DNA from: Anaerosporobacter sp031551385
Lineage (GTDB): Bacteria > Bacillota > Clostridia > Lachnospirales > Lachnospiraceae
Direction of reading: 5' to 3'
Assembly (NCBI RefSeq): GCF_031551385.1
Contig: NZ_JAVBNS010000119.1
Span: forward strand, 1 to 6,112
Length of the DNA stretch: 6,112 bases
The notes beneath the pieces were generated by a model, which saw only the letters and a list, made by a program, of their open reading frames with translations, made no database searches and was not told the origin of the DNA. Below, one piece after another: positions 1-5,785 of the stretch. The position numbers were made by a program, and so were the translations under genes. Every line of letters begins with the position of its first letter. Within the stretch, counting starts at the first letter, position 1.

Positions 1-171
1 AATAACCAAGATAGTAACGAGAATCAAAACCAGAACGAGAATCAAAATAACAACCAAGATCAAAACAATAATCAAGATGATAACCAGAACTCGAATGAAA
101 ATCAAAATAATAACTCAAATCAAAACCAAGATAACAACCAAGATGAGAGTCAAAACCAAGATAATTCGAGC
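1..171 (+). repeat. Asn/Gln/Asp low-complexity coding repeat
   Basis: Imperfect short repeats of AAY, CAR and GAY codons encode a linker of NQN, NNQD and ENQN blocks. One 14-base stretch (CAAAACCAAGATAA) occurs at 121-134 and again at 151-164, a 30-bp period. GAGAATCAAAA occurs at 19-29 and 37-47. The repeats keep the reading frame, so they are likely to expand or contract in multiples of three. They are part of the CAP protein gene and are not a separate element. Confidence 0.85.
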
Positions 172-564
172 ACAGCTACATCAAGCAATGCAGCATATAC
201 AAAAGAAGTATTACGTCTTGTCAATATCGAAAGAGCGAAGGAAGGCTTAAGTGAGTTAACAACGACGTCTATATTAGAACAGGCAGCATACACAAGAGCA
301 ATAGAAACGAAGCAAAGTTTTTCACACACAAGACCAAATGGTTCTTCATTCTCAAGTATATTAAAAGAGATGGGAATATCATATCAGGCAGCAGGTGAAA
401 ATATTGCGTATGGTCAAAGAACACCAGCAGATGTTGTGAATGCGTGGATGAATTCTTCAGGACATCGTGCAAACATCATGTCAAAGAATTATAACAAATT
501 AGGTGTTGGTTGCTATATCGACAGTAATAACGTAGTGTACTGGACACAATTATTTACGAACTAG
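1..564 (+). CDS. CAP/SCP (YkwD-like) extracellular protein, 5' truncated
   Basis: The frame is open from base 1 to TAG at 562-564, giving 187 visible residues; the start and any signal peptide lie outside the window. Residues 1-57 are almost only Asn, Gln, Asp, Glu and Ser, a hydrophilic linker. Residues ~64-187 match the bacterial CAP domain (PF00188, YkwD type): an N-terminal helix with an NIERAKEGL-like segment, FSHTRPNG (His109), GENIAYG (Glu133), WMNSSGHRANIM (His155), LGVGCY, and a closing YWTQLF strand. The His/Glu/His residues are those that line the CAP cavity, which binds metal in some members. Such proteins are normally exported to the wall or medium; their biochemical role in bacteria is mostly unknown. 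It ends 66 nt before the exosortase-G locus on the same strand with no terminator between, so co-transcription is possible but unproven. Family call is firm, function is not. Confidence 0.9.
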   Translation, partial: NNQDSNENQNQNENQNNNQDQNNNQDDNQNSNENQNNNSNQNQDNNQDESQNQDNSSTATSSNAAYTKEVLRLVNIERAKEGLSELTTTSILEQAAYTRAIETKQSFSHTRPNGSSFSSILKEMGISYQAAGENIAYGQRTPADVVNAWMNSSGHRANIMSKNYNKLGVGCYIDSNNVVYWTQLFTN

Positions 565-620
565 AAGAAAAGATAAGAAGAAAAAATATGTTTTAAAATA
601 TAGTGATTAGAAATTAGTGT

Positions 621-625
621 GGAGG
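621..625 (+). promoter_or_regulatory. Shine-Dalgarno that fixes the start of the first PTPS-like gene
   Basis: GGAGG lies 5 nt before ATG 631. An in-frame GTG at 619 overlaps this motif and has no purine-rich site upstream, so ATG 631 is the better start. Confidence 0.75.
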
Positions 626-630
626 ATAGT

Positions 631-1083
631 ATGGGTTTAGTAGGAAAGCAGTTGCATTATTATAAATTCAAATATTACTTTAGTGCACAGCACTCTATGA
701 CGAAACTGAAGGAAGACATGCATCCCCACACATTCACTGTAGTGTTATACATCGAAACCTATGGCAATGATAACATTGAATTGTTTTCGAAAGTGGAAGA
801 GTTTTTGGAAGAATATTTTAGTAGGTTTACTGGTGAGAAATTAAACGATTTGTCCTGTTTTGTGAGAGAAATACCTACAATAGAAGCTATGGGAGAGTAT
901 TTTTATGAAGAGGTGAAAGAAAAATTACAACATGTGAATTTGGATCTAATTCAGCTCGAAATTTGTGAAAATCCATTACGAATCTATTCGATATCTGATC
1001 GTATTATTCATTGCTCTGCTCATATACAAAATAGTTCAAGACAACTTAAACGGATATTAGAGATGAAGCAAAAGTATCTATGA
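631..1083 (+). CDS. 6-pyruvoyl-tetrahydropterin-synthase-related protein, exosortase-G associated (copy 1)
   Basis: 150 residues, no signal peptide or TM, so cytoplasmic. The fold signature is PTPS/QueD: YKFKYYFSAQH with His21, then HPHTFTV with His31 and His33. These match the three zinc-ligand histidines of PTPS/QueD. A PTIEAMGEYFYEEV segment (residues 82-95) matches the family's 'PT-E-N' helix, and Glu113 in CENPLRIYS sits where the pterin-anchoring Glu lies. No Cys occurs between His21 and His31, where the catalytic Cys of true PTPS/QueD is found, and the LDHxxLN motif is reduced to KLND. It resembles the PTPS-related small family that travels with exosortase G (TIGR03112, from memory). 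A paralogue closes the locus at 4944-5387. Genuine queuosine or folate-branch activity is unlikely; the substrate is unknown. Copy 1 carries an extra basic tail (residues 123-150). Confidence 0.85.
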   Translation: MGLVGKQLHYYKFKYYFSAQHSMTKLKEDMHPHTFTVVLYIETYGNDNIELFSKVEEFLEEYFSRFTGEKLNDLSCFVREIPTIEAMGEYFYEEVKEKLQHVNLDLIQLEICENPLRIYSISDRIIHCSAHIQNSSRQLKRILEMKQKYL

Positions 1084-1110
1084 AAGTGGTCAAAATATGG
1101 AGTGGTATTT

Positions 1111-1800
1111 ATGAAGAAAAGCGTATCAATAATTTGTAGCGTGTTACTATTAACATTTGCAATTGCAGTTCCTATCTATGCAACAGCGAATCAATCTATT
1201 CAAATTGATGGTGTATATTCGGATTGGAGACATATTCCGCATACTGATATTTCATGGTACTCACCTGATCCAAATCAAGTACATCAAGGTGCATTATATC
1301 TGGAAGAAGATATTCTATATGGACACTTTGAGATGAACGATGCTTATAGTAGCCCAATGGTAATTTCGTATATTGAACTTACAATAAACAATAGCACAAG
1401 CATTGGTTTGACAATTCAAAAGAGTACAGCAGATGAAAATATAGATTGGGGTACGGATATGTATAAGTTACCAGTTGGAACCACGGATAGACTTGGGGTT
1501 TTCTATAATGAATATCCTAAGTATTATATGGGAGAAGCAGCACTGACAATCTACGATGCAGATCATTTAATTGGAGATGAAGTGGAATTTGCAATTGACT
1601 TAAATGTAGTTTCTAAGATTACAGATATACCAGTGGAAGCTATGCGAGTACTTAAAGTATATAATCCTAATATTGGAAGAGATGCAATTACAATTGCAGG
1701 TACATCTTCGGGAGCGGTAGTAGGAGTAGCTATTATGGTAGTGATTGCAATAAATGGTATTATAACCTATAAAAGAGGAAAGTCTAAATGCATAAGATAA
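1111..1800 (+). CDS. Secreted protein with Firmicu-CTERM-type sorting signal (likely XrtG substrate)
   Basis: 229 residues from ATG 1111, preceded by GGAG at 1099-1102 with 8 nt spacing; an in-frame GTG at 1102 lies inside that site and is rejected. Residues 1-26 are a signal peptide: MKK, a hydrophobic core, and a probable cut after Ala-Thr-Ala (24-26). The mature part (27-~195) starts IQIDGVYSDW and continues with alternating polar and hydrophobic segments, suggesting a beta-sandwich. The IDG-x-x-x-DW opening recalls CBM9-like domains, a weak resemblance only. The C-terminus is tripartite: GTSSGA (197-202), a ~19-residue TM segment (to Tyr220), and a basic tail, KRGKSKCIR. This architecture, directly upstream of xrtG, fits the Firmicu-CTERM sorting signal (TIGR04145, from memory). 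Inference: it is exported, retained by the C-terminal TM, and processed by XrtG. It is the only such candidate in the window. Confidence 0.87.
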   Translation: MKKSVSIICSVLLLTFAIAVPIYATANQSIQIDGVYSDWRHIPHTDISWYSPDPNQVHQGALYLEEDILYGHFEMNDAYSSPMVISYIELTINNSTSIGLTIQKSTADENIDWGTDMYKLPVGTTDRLGVFYNEYPKYYMGEAALTIYDADHLIGDEVEFAIDLNVVSKITDIPVEAMRVLKVYNPNIGRDAITIAGTSSGAVVGVAIMVVIAINGIITYKRGKSKCIR

Positions 1801-1819
1801 TGATAAGAAGAAAGAAGTT

Positions 1820-2419
1820 GTGAATAGTATGGATTGGTTGAAATTAGCAAGTTTCTTAATCTGGCTATATATATTGTCAGTATTACGACGTGGAAAATTG
1901 AACTTCTGGTATTTTATGATAGGAAGTGTGGGAATGTTTGTGTTTTCTATGGTTTATATTCAGCCTATACTTACGATACCCCTAACAAAAGCAGTCACTA
2001 TGGTTTCTGGTAGTATAGGAAAGGGATTGCAAATGTTTGAAGGGTATCCGGAGTATGCGATACTATTTATTAAGAATACGAATGGTGCTATTTCTTTGAT
2101 TGTAGACTACGAATGTGCTGGAATCATTGAAATGGCAGCATTCTTTTCATTACTTGTGTTTTTTGCAGTATATACTCCTGTTGAGAAAATATTAGTAGGC
2201 ATATCAGGAGGATTTTATCTATTCTTTGCCAATGTTCTTCGATTAGTAGTGATTGGTGTGATAGTTGCTATATTTGGAAATAGAGCGTATTATCTTGCAC
2301 ACACAATAGTTGGAAGGCTAATATTCTATGGATTATCGATGTTACTTTACTATGTAGTATTTACAAAAGCGCAAATTATAAGACAGAAGGTAGGTAGTTT
2401 TGGTTATGATAATGAGTGA
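1820..2419 (+). CDS. xrtG: Exosortase family protein XrtG
   Basis: 199-residue polytopic membrane protein with the exosortase/archaeosortase catalytic triad: Cys99 in DYECAGIIEM, Arg141 in FFANVLRLVVIG, and His161 in YYLAHTIVGR. Membrane segments run at about residues 8-22, 29-50, 103-120, 123-150 and 165-182. Exosortases are transpeptidase-like enzymes thought to recognise a C-terminal motif-TM-basic tail, cut it and transfer the protein to an acceptor. The single-substrate context with a PTPS-related gene and a glycosyltransferase is that of family XrtG (TIGR03110, from memory). The start is uncertain: GTG 1820 has AGAAG 9 nt upstream, whereas ATG 1829 (three codons later) has AGAAG 11 nt upstream; both sites are weak compared with the neighbours. 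The stop codon overlaps the start region of the next gene, suggesting translational coupling. Confidence 0.93.
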   Translation: MNSMDWLKLASFLIWLYILSVLRRGKLNFWYFMIGSVGMFVFSMVYIQPILTIPLTKAVTMVSGSIGKGLQMFEGYPEYAILFIKNTNGAISLIVDYECAGIIEMAAFFSLLVFFAVYTPVEKILVGISGGFYLFFANVLRLVVIGVIVAIFGNRAYYLAHTIVGRLIFYGLSMLLYYVVFTKAQIIRQKVGSFGYDNE

Positions 2420-3782
2420 TTATGTGATTAGTACAATCGTTTTCTATATGGCATGGGTTATTATACCAATTCTGCTAGAAGTGATTCCAGCAATCTTTAA
2501 TATAATTATACTAGCTAAAAAGCAGATGAAAAAGAGACGGACAGAGAAGAAGCAAGAAAAGTTAATACATTTACCAGAGATAACGATTATTATACCTGTT
2601 TATAATTCAGCGAATACGTTACGAAATTGCATTCAGTCAGTATATAATTCCGATTATGACAAACGACGGGTCTATGTTATGGTTGTGAATAATGGAGGAA
2701 ATGATTCGAGTTTTGAGGAATTTAGTAAGTGTCAATTGGATTTTCCTGAGTTGAATATGAATTGGTTAACATCAAGACAAGGAAAATCAAGGGCTCTAAA
2801 CCTTGCATTATTTAACAGCACGGGAAAATACATAATTCATATAGATAGTGATGGAGCACTTCATCCACAAGCCTTGCGTAATATTGTGACGTATTTTGAA
2901 AGGAATGAAGAGGTTCATTGTGTAACAGGAACGATTCTTACAGACCCTAACTTAATAGAAGATACAAAACCATTCTTGCTAAAAATGTTACGAAGGGTAG
3001 AGTTTTGTGAGTATGCACAAGCGTTTCTTGCGGGAAGGAATTTTGAAGCGGAATTCAATAGTATATATACGTTATCGGGTGCATTCTCTGCTTTTAAGAA
3101 GTCAACGATATTAAAGACAAGGCTATATAATACAGATACGGTTTGCGAAGACACACAAATTACATTTCAAGTTAGGGAGTGGTTAGAGCAAAAAGTTAGC
3201 TTATGTGCAGATGCCTATTTCTTTGTTGATCCAATTGAAGATGCGAATAAACTCTATACACAAAGACAACGGTGGCAGCGAGGAGAACTCGAAGTTGCAC
3301 ATATGTTTGAGACTGGGAAAAAGAAAACGAAACAGAAGAAACATTTTAATGTTATAACAAAACTTCTTCTATACGATCATACATTTGCATTGCCACGTAT
3401 GATATGGTATTTTGCATTGCTGTATCTGGTTTTTATGAATTATCCGTTACAATTAGTAATTGCGTCTGTGATTTTGATTTATTGTTTTAATGTAATAACT
3501 ACATTCCTATTCTATATCTGCATAACATTATTTTTGAACAAAGATAAGGAGCTTAGGCATTACTATGTTCGGAAATGGTATGTGATATTTTTACTTCCTA
3601 TGTACAATTCTATGGTGTTTTGGTTTCGCTTTGCTGGAATCATTAATGCGATTAAGGGAGTACAAGTGTGGCGAACAAGTAATCTAACAGAAGAGAGAAA
3701 ACATTTTGTGAAGATGGTAAAAGGTGATTTTTTGAAAGTGGCTCATGCGTTAGATAAGATTAGAAACAATGTGAATAAGTAG
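2406..3782 (+). CDS. Membrane-bound family-2 glycosyltransferase, exosortase-G associated
   Basis: 458 residues from ATG 2406. N-terminal TM at about 10-36, then a basic stretch (KKQMKKRRTEKK), then a cytoplasmic GT-A domain. It shows IIIPVYNSANTL (61-72, nucleotide-binding start), HIDSDG with the DxD pair Asp147/Asp149, the acidic CEDTQ (Glu248/Asp249) as likely catalytic base region, and QRQRW (286-290), the QxxRW hallmark of processive beta-glycan synthases (cellulose, hyaluronan, PNAG type). Three hydrophobic segments follow (about 329-348, 350-377, 391-412). No PilZ domain is present. It matches the exosortase-G-associated GT2 family (TIGR03111, from memory). Probable role: making or extending a glycan on the membrane for the XrtG product. 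Alternative starts are TTG 2400 (AGAAGG 9 nt upstream) and ATG 2412; all lie within the end of xrtG. Sugar specificity cannot be read from sequence. Confidence 0.92.
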   Translation: MIMSDYVISTIVFYMAWVIIPILLEVIPAIFNIIILAKKQMKKRRTEKKQEKLIHLPEITIIIPVYNSANTLRNCIQSVYNSDYDKRRVYVMVVNNGGNDSSFEEFSKCQLDFPELNMNWLTSRQGKSRALNLALFNSTGKYIIHIDSDGALHPQALRNIVTYFERNEEVHCVTGTILTDPNLIEDTKPFLLKMLRRVEFCEYAQAFLAGRNFEAEFNSIYTLSGAFSAFKKSTILKTRLYNTDTVCEDTQITFQVREWLEQKVSLCADAYFFVDPIEDANKLYTQRQRWQRGELEVAHMFETGKKKTKQKKHFNVITKLLLYDHTFALPRMIWYFALLYLVFMNYPLQLVIASVILIYCFNVITTFLFYICITLFLNKDKELRHYYVRKWYVIFLLPMYNSMVFWFRFAGIINAIKGVQVWRTSNLTEERKHFVKMVKGDFLKVAHALDKIRNNVNK

Positions 3783-3812
3783 GTAAGGAATTGCAGAGGA
3801 GGCGTTTAAAAG

Positions 3813-3820
3813 AAAGGGGA
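3813..3820 (+). promoter_or_regulatory. Shine-Dalgarno for a TTG-started gene
   Basis: AAAGGGGA ends 5 nt before TTG 3826. No ATG or GTG in frame lies near, so this site is the main support for the TTG start. A second, strong SD-like tract (AGAGGAGG) lies at 3795-3802, with no start codon at a suitable distance. Confidence 0.65.
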
Positions 3821-3825
3821 AAATT

Positions 3826-4938
3826 TTGAAACAGAAGAGAAGATTTAGAATAAACAAATATAATGGGGCTGTTTGCCTTGTAGTTCTTATTAGTATTGTT
3901 ATTGTTTTCCTATACATAATACAGTTTAAAAAGCAAGAGGAGCAGTTCTTCAAACTATACAACCAAGAACTTCAAATCAAGAATGAATTGCTTGCAGAGA
4001 ATGCTATGCTTAGTATGCAAAGTGATGTGATAAACGGTGACAATAGGGATAAGCTCATAGTATATATGGATAAAGAAAATTTCATTGATGATGTGGCTTG
4101 GATATATGTAGCAAATGGGGATACTGTTATCTACTATAAAAATCATAATTTGATAGAGGATAGCAGCACGATTTTGTTAGAGAAGTTTATGGAACAATTG
4201 CAAGAGGCTTCTATAATGACAACGCAGTGCTCATTTATGGTTAATAATGAAACAGTCACGATTGGATTAGTTGTAGAGAAATCGCTACTTCTTATGGATT
4301 GGGGATACAGTCATTCGAAGACGGTATTGTTGATGGAAGTTGTTGTAGTGCTGCTATTGCTTGGTTTGCTTGGAATATATTTTGTATGGAAGGCAATGAA
4401 GATGTCTAAGGAGATAAAGAACTATAAGAAAGAAGTAGTTAATCTAAATTGCAAGATAGAAGAAGTAAATCAAGAGTTGAGGCGAAATGCTTTTGAAAAG
4501 GAAACAGTAGCAGTAAACGAGCAAGAGTTTCAATATGATACGAATTTGATGAAATTACTATTAGAAAAGGCAAATGAGAGTAGATATCTTCCAGTCAGTA
4601 TGATACATATACAATTTGATATGGGAGACTTGTATTTTACGAAAAATAAAATGAAGGAAATAGAAGAGAAGTTATATGTTGAGCTTACACATAGATATGA
4701 GTTGCTTGAAATAGGAAAGGGAGAGTTTGTATTATTCATAATAAGAACAGAGATAGAAGTTGTAATGCAATCTCATATTGCAATAGAAGAAAGAGCAAGA
4801 AGCATTGCGAATGAGAACGGAATTAAAGTGACTGTTAAGAGCCGAACAATTACAAAAGTGATGGAAGAACCGCTAATAGAGCTAGAGAAGATACGCAAAT
4901 GTTCAATACGTTCAATAGAAGAAAGTGAAAAGGGGTAG
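3826..4938 (+). CDS. Two-TM sensor protein with degenerate GGDEF domain
   Basis: 370 residues from TTG 3826. TM1 is at 13-33 and TM2 at about 166-188. Between them lies a ~130-residue extracytoplasmic domain with a helical start (34-65) and mixed alpha/beta body (WIYVANGDTVIYY), a layout typical of signal-sensing domains. After TM2 a charged coiled-coil (about 190-222) leads to residues ~238-366, which follow the GGDEF fold: MKLLLEKANES helix, VSMIHIQFDMGD strand, an amphipathic helix, then LEIGKGEFVLFI. The signature is GKGEF (297-301) instead of GGDEF. The metal-binding Asp region reads QFDMGD, and no RxxD inhibitory site precedes the signature. It is therefore probably not an active diguanylate cyclase; it may bind nucleotide or act by protein contact, for example on the adjacent glycosyltransferase. 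It ends 5 nt before the next gene. The GGDEF assignment is by pattern and moderately sure. Confidence 0.78.
   Translation: MKQKRRFRINKYNGAVCLVVLISIVIVFLYIIQFKKQEEQFFKLYNQELQIKNELLAENAMLSMQSDVINGDNRDKLIVYMDKENFIDDVAWIYVANGDTVIYYKNHNLIEDSSTILLEKFMEQLQEASIMTTQCSFMVNNETVTIGLVVEKSLLLMDWGYSHSKTVLLMEVVVVLLLLGLLGIYFVWKAMKMSKEIKNYKKEVVNLNCKIEEVNQELRRNAFEKETVAVNEQEFQYDTNLMKLLLEKANESRYLPVSMIHIQFDMGDLYFTKNKMKEIEEKLYVELTHRYELLEIGKGEFVLFIIRTEIEVVMQSHIAIEERARSIANENGIKVTVKSRTITKVMEEPLIELEKIRKCSIRSIEESEKG
4931..4935 (+). promoter_or_regulatory. Shine-Dalgarno for a GTG-started gene
   Basis: AGGGG lies 8 nt before GTG 4944 and overlaps the last codons of the upstream gene. It supports the GTG start and translational coupling. 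Confidence 0.65.
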
Positions 4939-4943
4939 CTAAG

Positions 4944-5387
4944 GTGTTAGAGAGATACCATCAATATAAATTCAAATTTTATGTGAATGCAAGCCATGCG
5001 ATATATATAGATGGAAATCTAGGTGAAAGGCATCCACATACATGGGAGATTACGTTAAATACATTAAAGATACAAGAAGACTTTATTCAATTCGATTCTA
5101 TTGAGGAGCAAATTGAAGACTTCTTTAATGCGTATCAGGAGAGTTATTTTAACGAAGTACCTCCATTTCATCTAATAAATCCAACGTTAGAGAATTGCTG
5201 TGAGTATTTTAAAGAGGAGCTGGGAAAGCTTCTTAGAGAAGCAGGGTGGCTTTTACTGCTAATAGAAATGAGTGAAACACCAACAAGATCATATGTAATC
5301 AATCTATTAGATGAGATGGGAGAGAAGTATAATAAAGATATGGAAGCGATTGCTGGTGCGATACTTGAGAACTTGATTGAAAGGTAG
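4944..5387 (+). CDS. 6-pyruvoyl-tetrahydropterin-synthase-related protein, exosortase-G associated (copy 2)
   Basis: 147 residues from GTG 4944, soluble. It is clearly paralogous to the protein at 631-1083: both share a YKFK-Y-x-x-A-x-H start, HPHT, a PT-E-x(4)-EYF-x-EE helix and an E-x-P-x-R-x-Y-x-I strand. The zinc-ligand histidines are His18, His30 and His32. SETPTRSY (110-117, Glu111) closely matches the substrate-anchoring 'ETPT' strand of PTPS/QueD, better than copy 1 does. There is no Cys before HPHT; the only cysteines are Cys85 and Cys86 in the central helix. The Asp-His of LDHxxLN is absent (YFNEVPPF instead). Zinc binding is likely and classical PTPS or QueD catalysis unlikely. As the last gene of the locus it may pair with copy 1 in mixed oligomers, since PTPS-fold enzymes assemble as hexamers; this is inference. 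Confidence 0.86.
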   Translation: MLERYHQYKFKFYVNASHAIYIDGNLGERHPHTWEITLNTLKIQEDFIQFDSIEEQIEDFFNAYQESYFNEVPPFHLINPTLENCCEYFKEELGKLLREAGWLLLLIEMSETPTRSYVINLLDEMGEKYNKDMEAIAGAILENLIER

Positions 5388-5577
5388 CAAGGTCTTTCTG
5401 TAATGGATACTTGAAATAAAATCGATAATAATAGGAATATTAAATTTATATTATGGGAATATTAAGTAGAAAGGGTAGATTTATGCCTATGTTATGCTAA
5501 TATTGCTCTTGAGTGAAGGGAAAAATGCTGTATTATATAGAAAATCAAATTTCTATAAAAAAATTGCAATTTAATTG
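5388..5577 (+). other. AT-rich intergenic stretch before the rRNA promoters
   Basis: No ORF or RNA gene is visible. I see no GC-rich hairpin followed by a T-run, so no intrinsic terminator for the upstream genes. GGAATATTAA occurs twice as a direct repeat (5434-5443 and 5456-5465, 22 bp apart). An inverted repeat, TATAGAAA/TTTCTATA (5536-5557), is followed by seven A residues, and a 12-bp palindrome AAATTGCAATTT lies at 5561-5572. The A/T tracts at about 5553-5575 sit where an UP element for the first rRNA promoter would lie. Confidence 0.6.
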
Positions 5578-5606
5578 TTGACAAATGTTTGCGTAAATGA
5601 TAGAAT
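5578..5606 (+). promoter_or_regulatory. rRNA promoter P1
   Basis: A perfect -35 TTGACA (5578-5583), a 17-nt spacer and -10 TAGAAT (5601-5606) with an extended TGA just before it (5598-5600). A/T tracts upstream (5553-5575) could act as an UP element. Predicted start is near G5614. A short inverted repeat, CGTCGC/GCGATG (5613-5627), would lie at the 5' end of the transcript. Confidence 0.85.
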
Positions 5607-5665
5607 AAAGTTCGTCGCTAAGCGATGCAACTTAAATAACTGACAACAAGATGAATATTTTCTTC

Positions 5666-5694
5666 TTGACAAACAATTTGCAGTATGTTAAACT
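5666..5694 (+). promoter_or_regulatory. rRNA promoter P2
   Basis: -35 TTGACA (5666-5671), a 17-nt spacer, -10 TAAACT (5689-5694) and an extended TGT (5686-5688). The 13 bases from the -35 onward (TTGACAAACAATT) are identical to P3. Predicted start is G5701. Confidence 0.83.
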
Positions 5695-5756
5695 GATTAA
5701 GCTTTTTGGGAAACAAAAGAACTTAATTGAAAGAAAATAATCTTGAAAAAAAGTTA

Positions 5757-5785
5757 TTGACAAACAATTTTGACTGTGATAAAAT
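5757..5785 (+). promoter_or_regulatory. rRNA promoter P3
   Basis: -35 TTGACA (5757-5762), a 17-nt spacer, -10 TAAAAT (5780-5785) and an extended TGA (5777-5779). It is preceded by A-rich DNA (5729-5756). Predicted start is G5792, giving a leader of about 236 nt before the 16S rRNA. Confidence 0.87.

Noticed and set aside
1..171. CRISPR or non-coding tandem array
   Set aside because: The repeats are irregular, have no spacers, and keep a single open reading frame that leads into the CAP domain.
269..472. Minus-strand open frame inside the CAP gene
   Set aside because: It is antisense to a clear conserved domain and has no ribosome site or family-like motif; the same holds for minus-strand frames at 2915-3154, 3750-3962, 3955-4146 and 4530-4739.
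619..630. GTG 619 as start of the first PTPS-like gene
   Set aside because: It overlaps the GGAGG that serves ATG 631 and has no ribosome site of its own.
565..630. Promoter for the exosortase locus
   Set aside because: TATAGT at 599-604 resembles a -10, but no -35-like hexamer lies 16-18 nt upstream; the evidence is too weak to call.
631..1083. Annotation as QueD or 6-pyruvoyl-tetrahydropterin synthase
   Set aside because: The catalytic Cys and the LDHxxLN Asp-His are missing and the context is exosortase, not queuosine or folate genes; the same applies to 4944-5387.
3791..3829. Short leader peptide TTG 3791 to TGA 3829
   Set aside because: Its own start has no ribosome site, and the coding content is just the SD tracts read in frame.
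3826..4938. Active diguanylate cyclase
   Set aside because: The signature is GKGEF and the usual NDxxGHxxGD stretch cannot be found, so catalytic activity is not supported.
5536..5557. Intrinsic terminator for the exosortase locus
   Set aside because: The 8-bp stem is almost pure A/T and is followed by A residues, not T; on the other strand the T-run comes before the stem.
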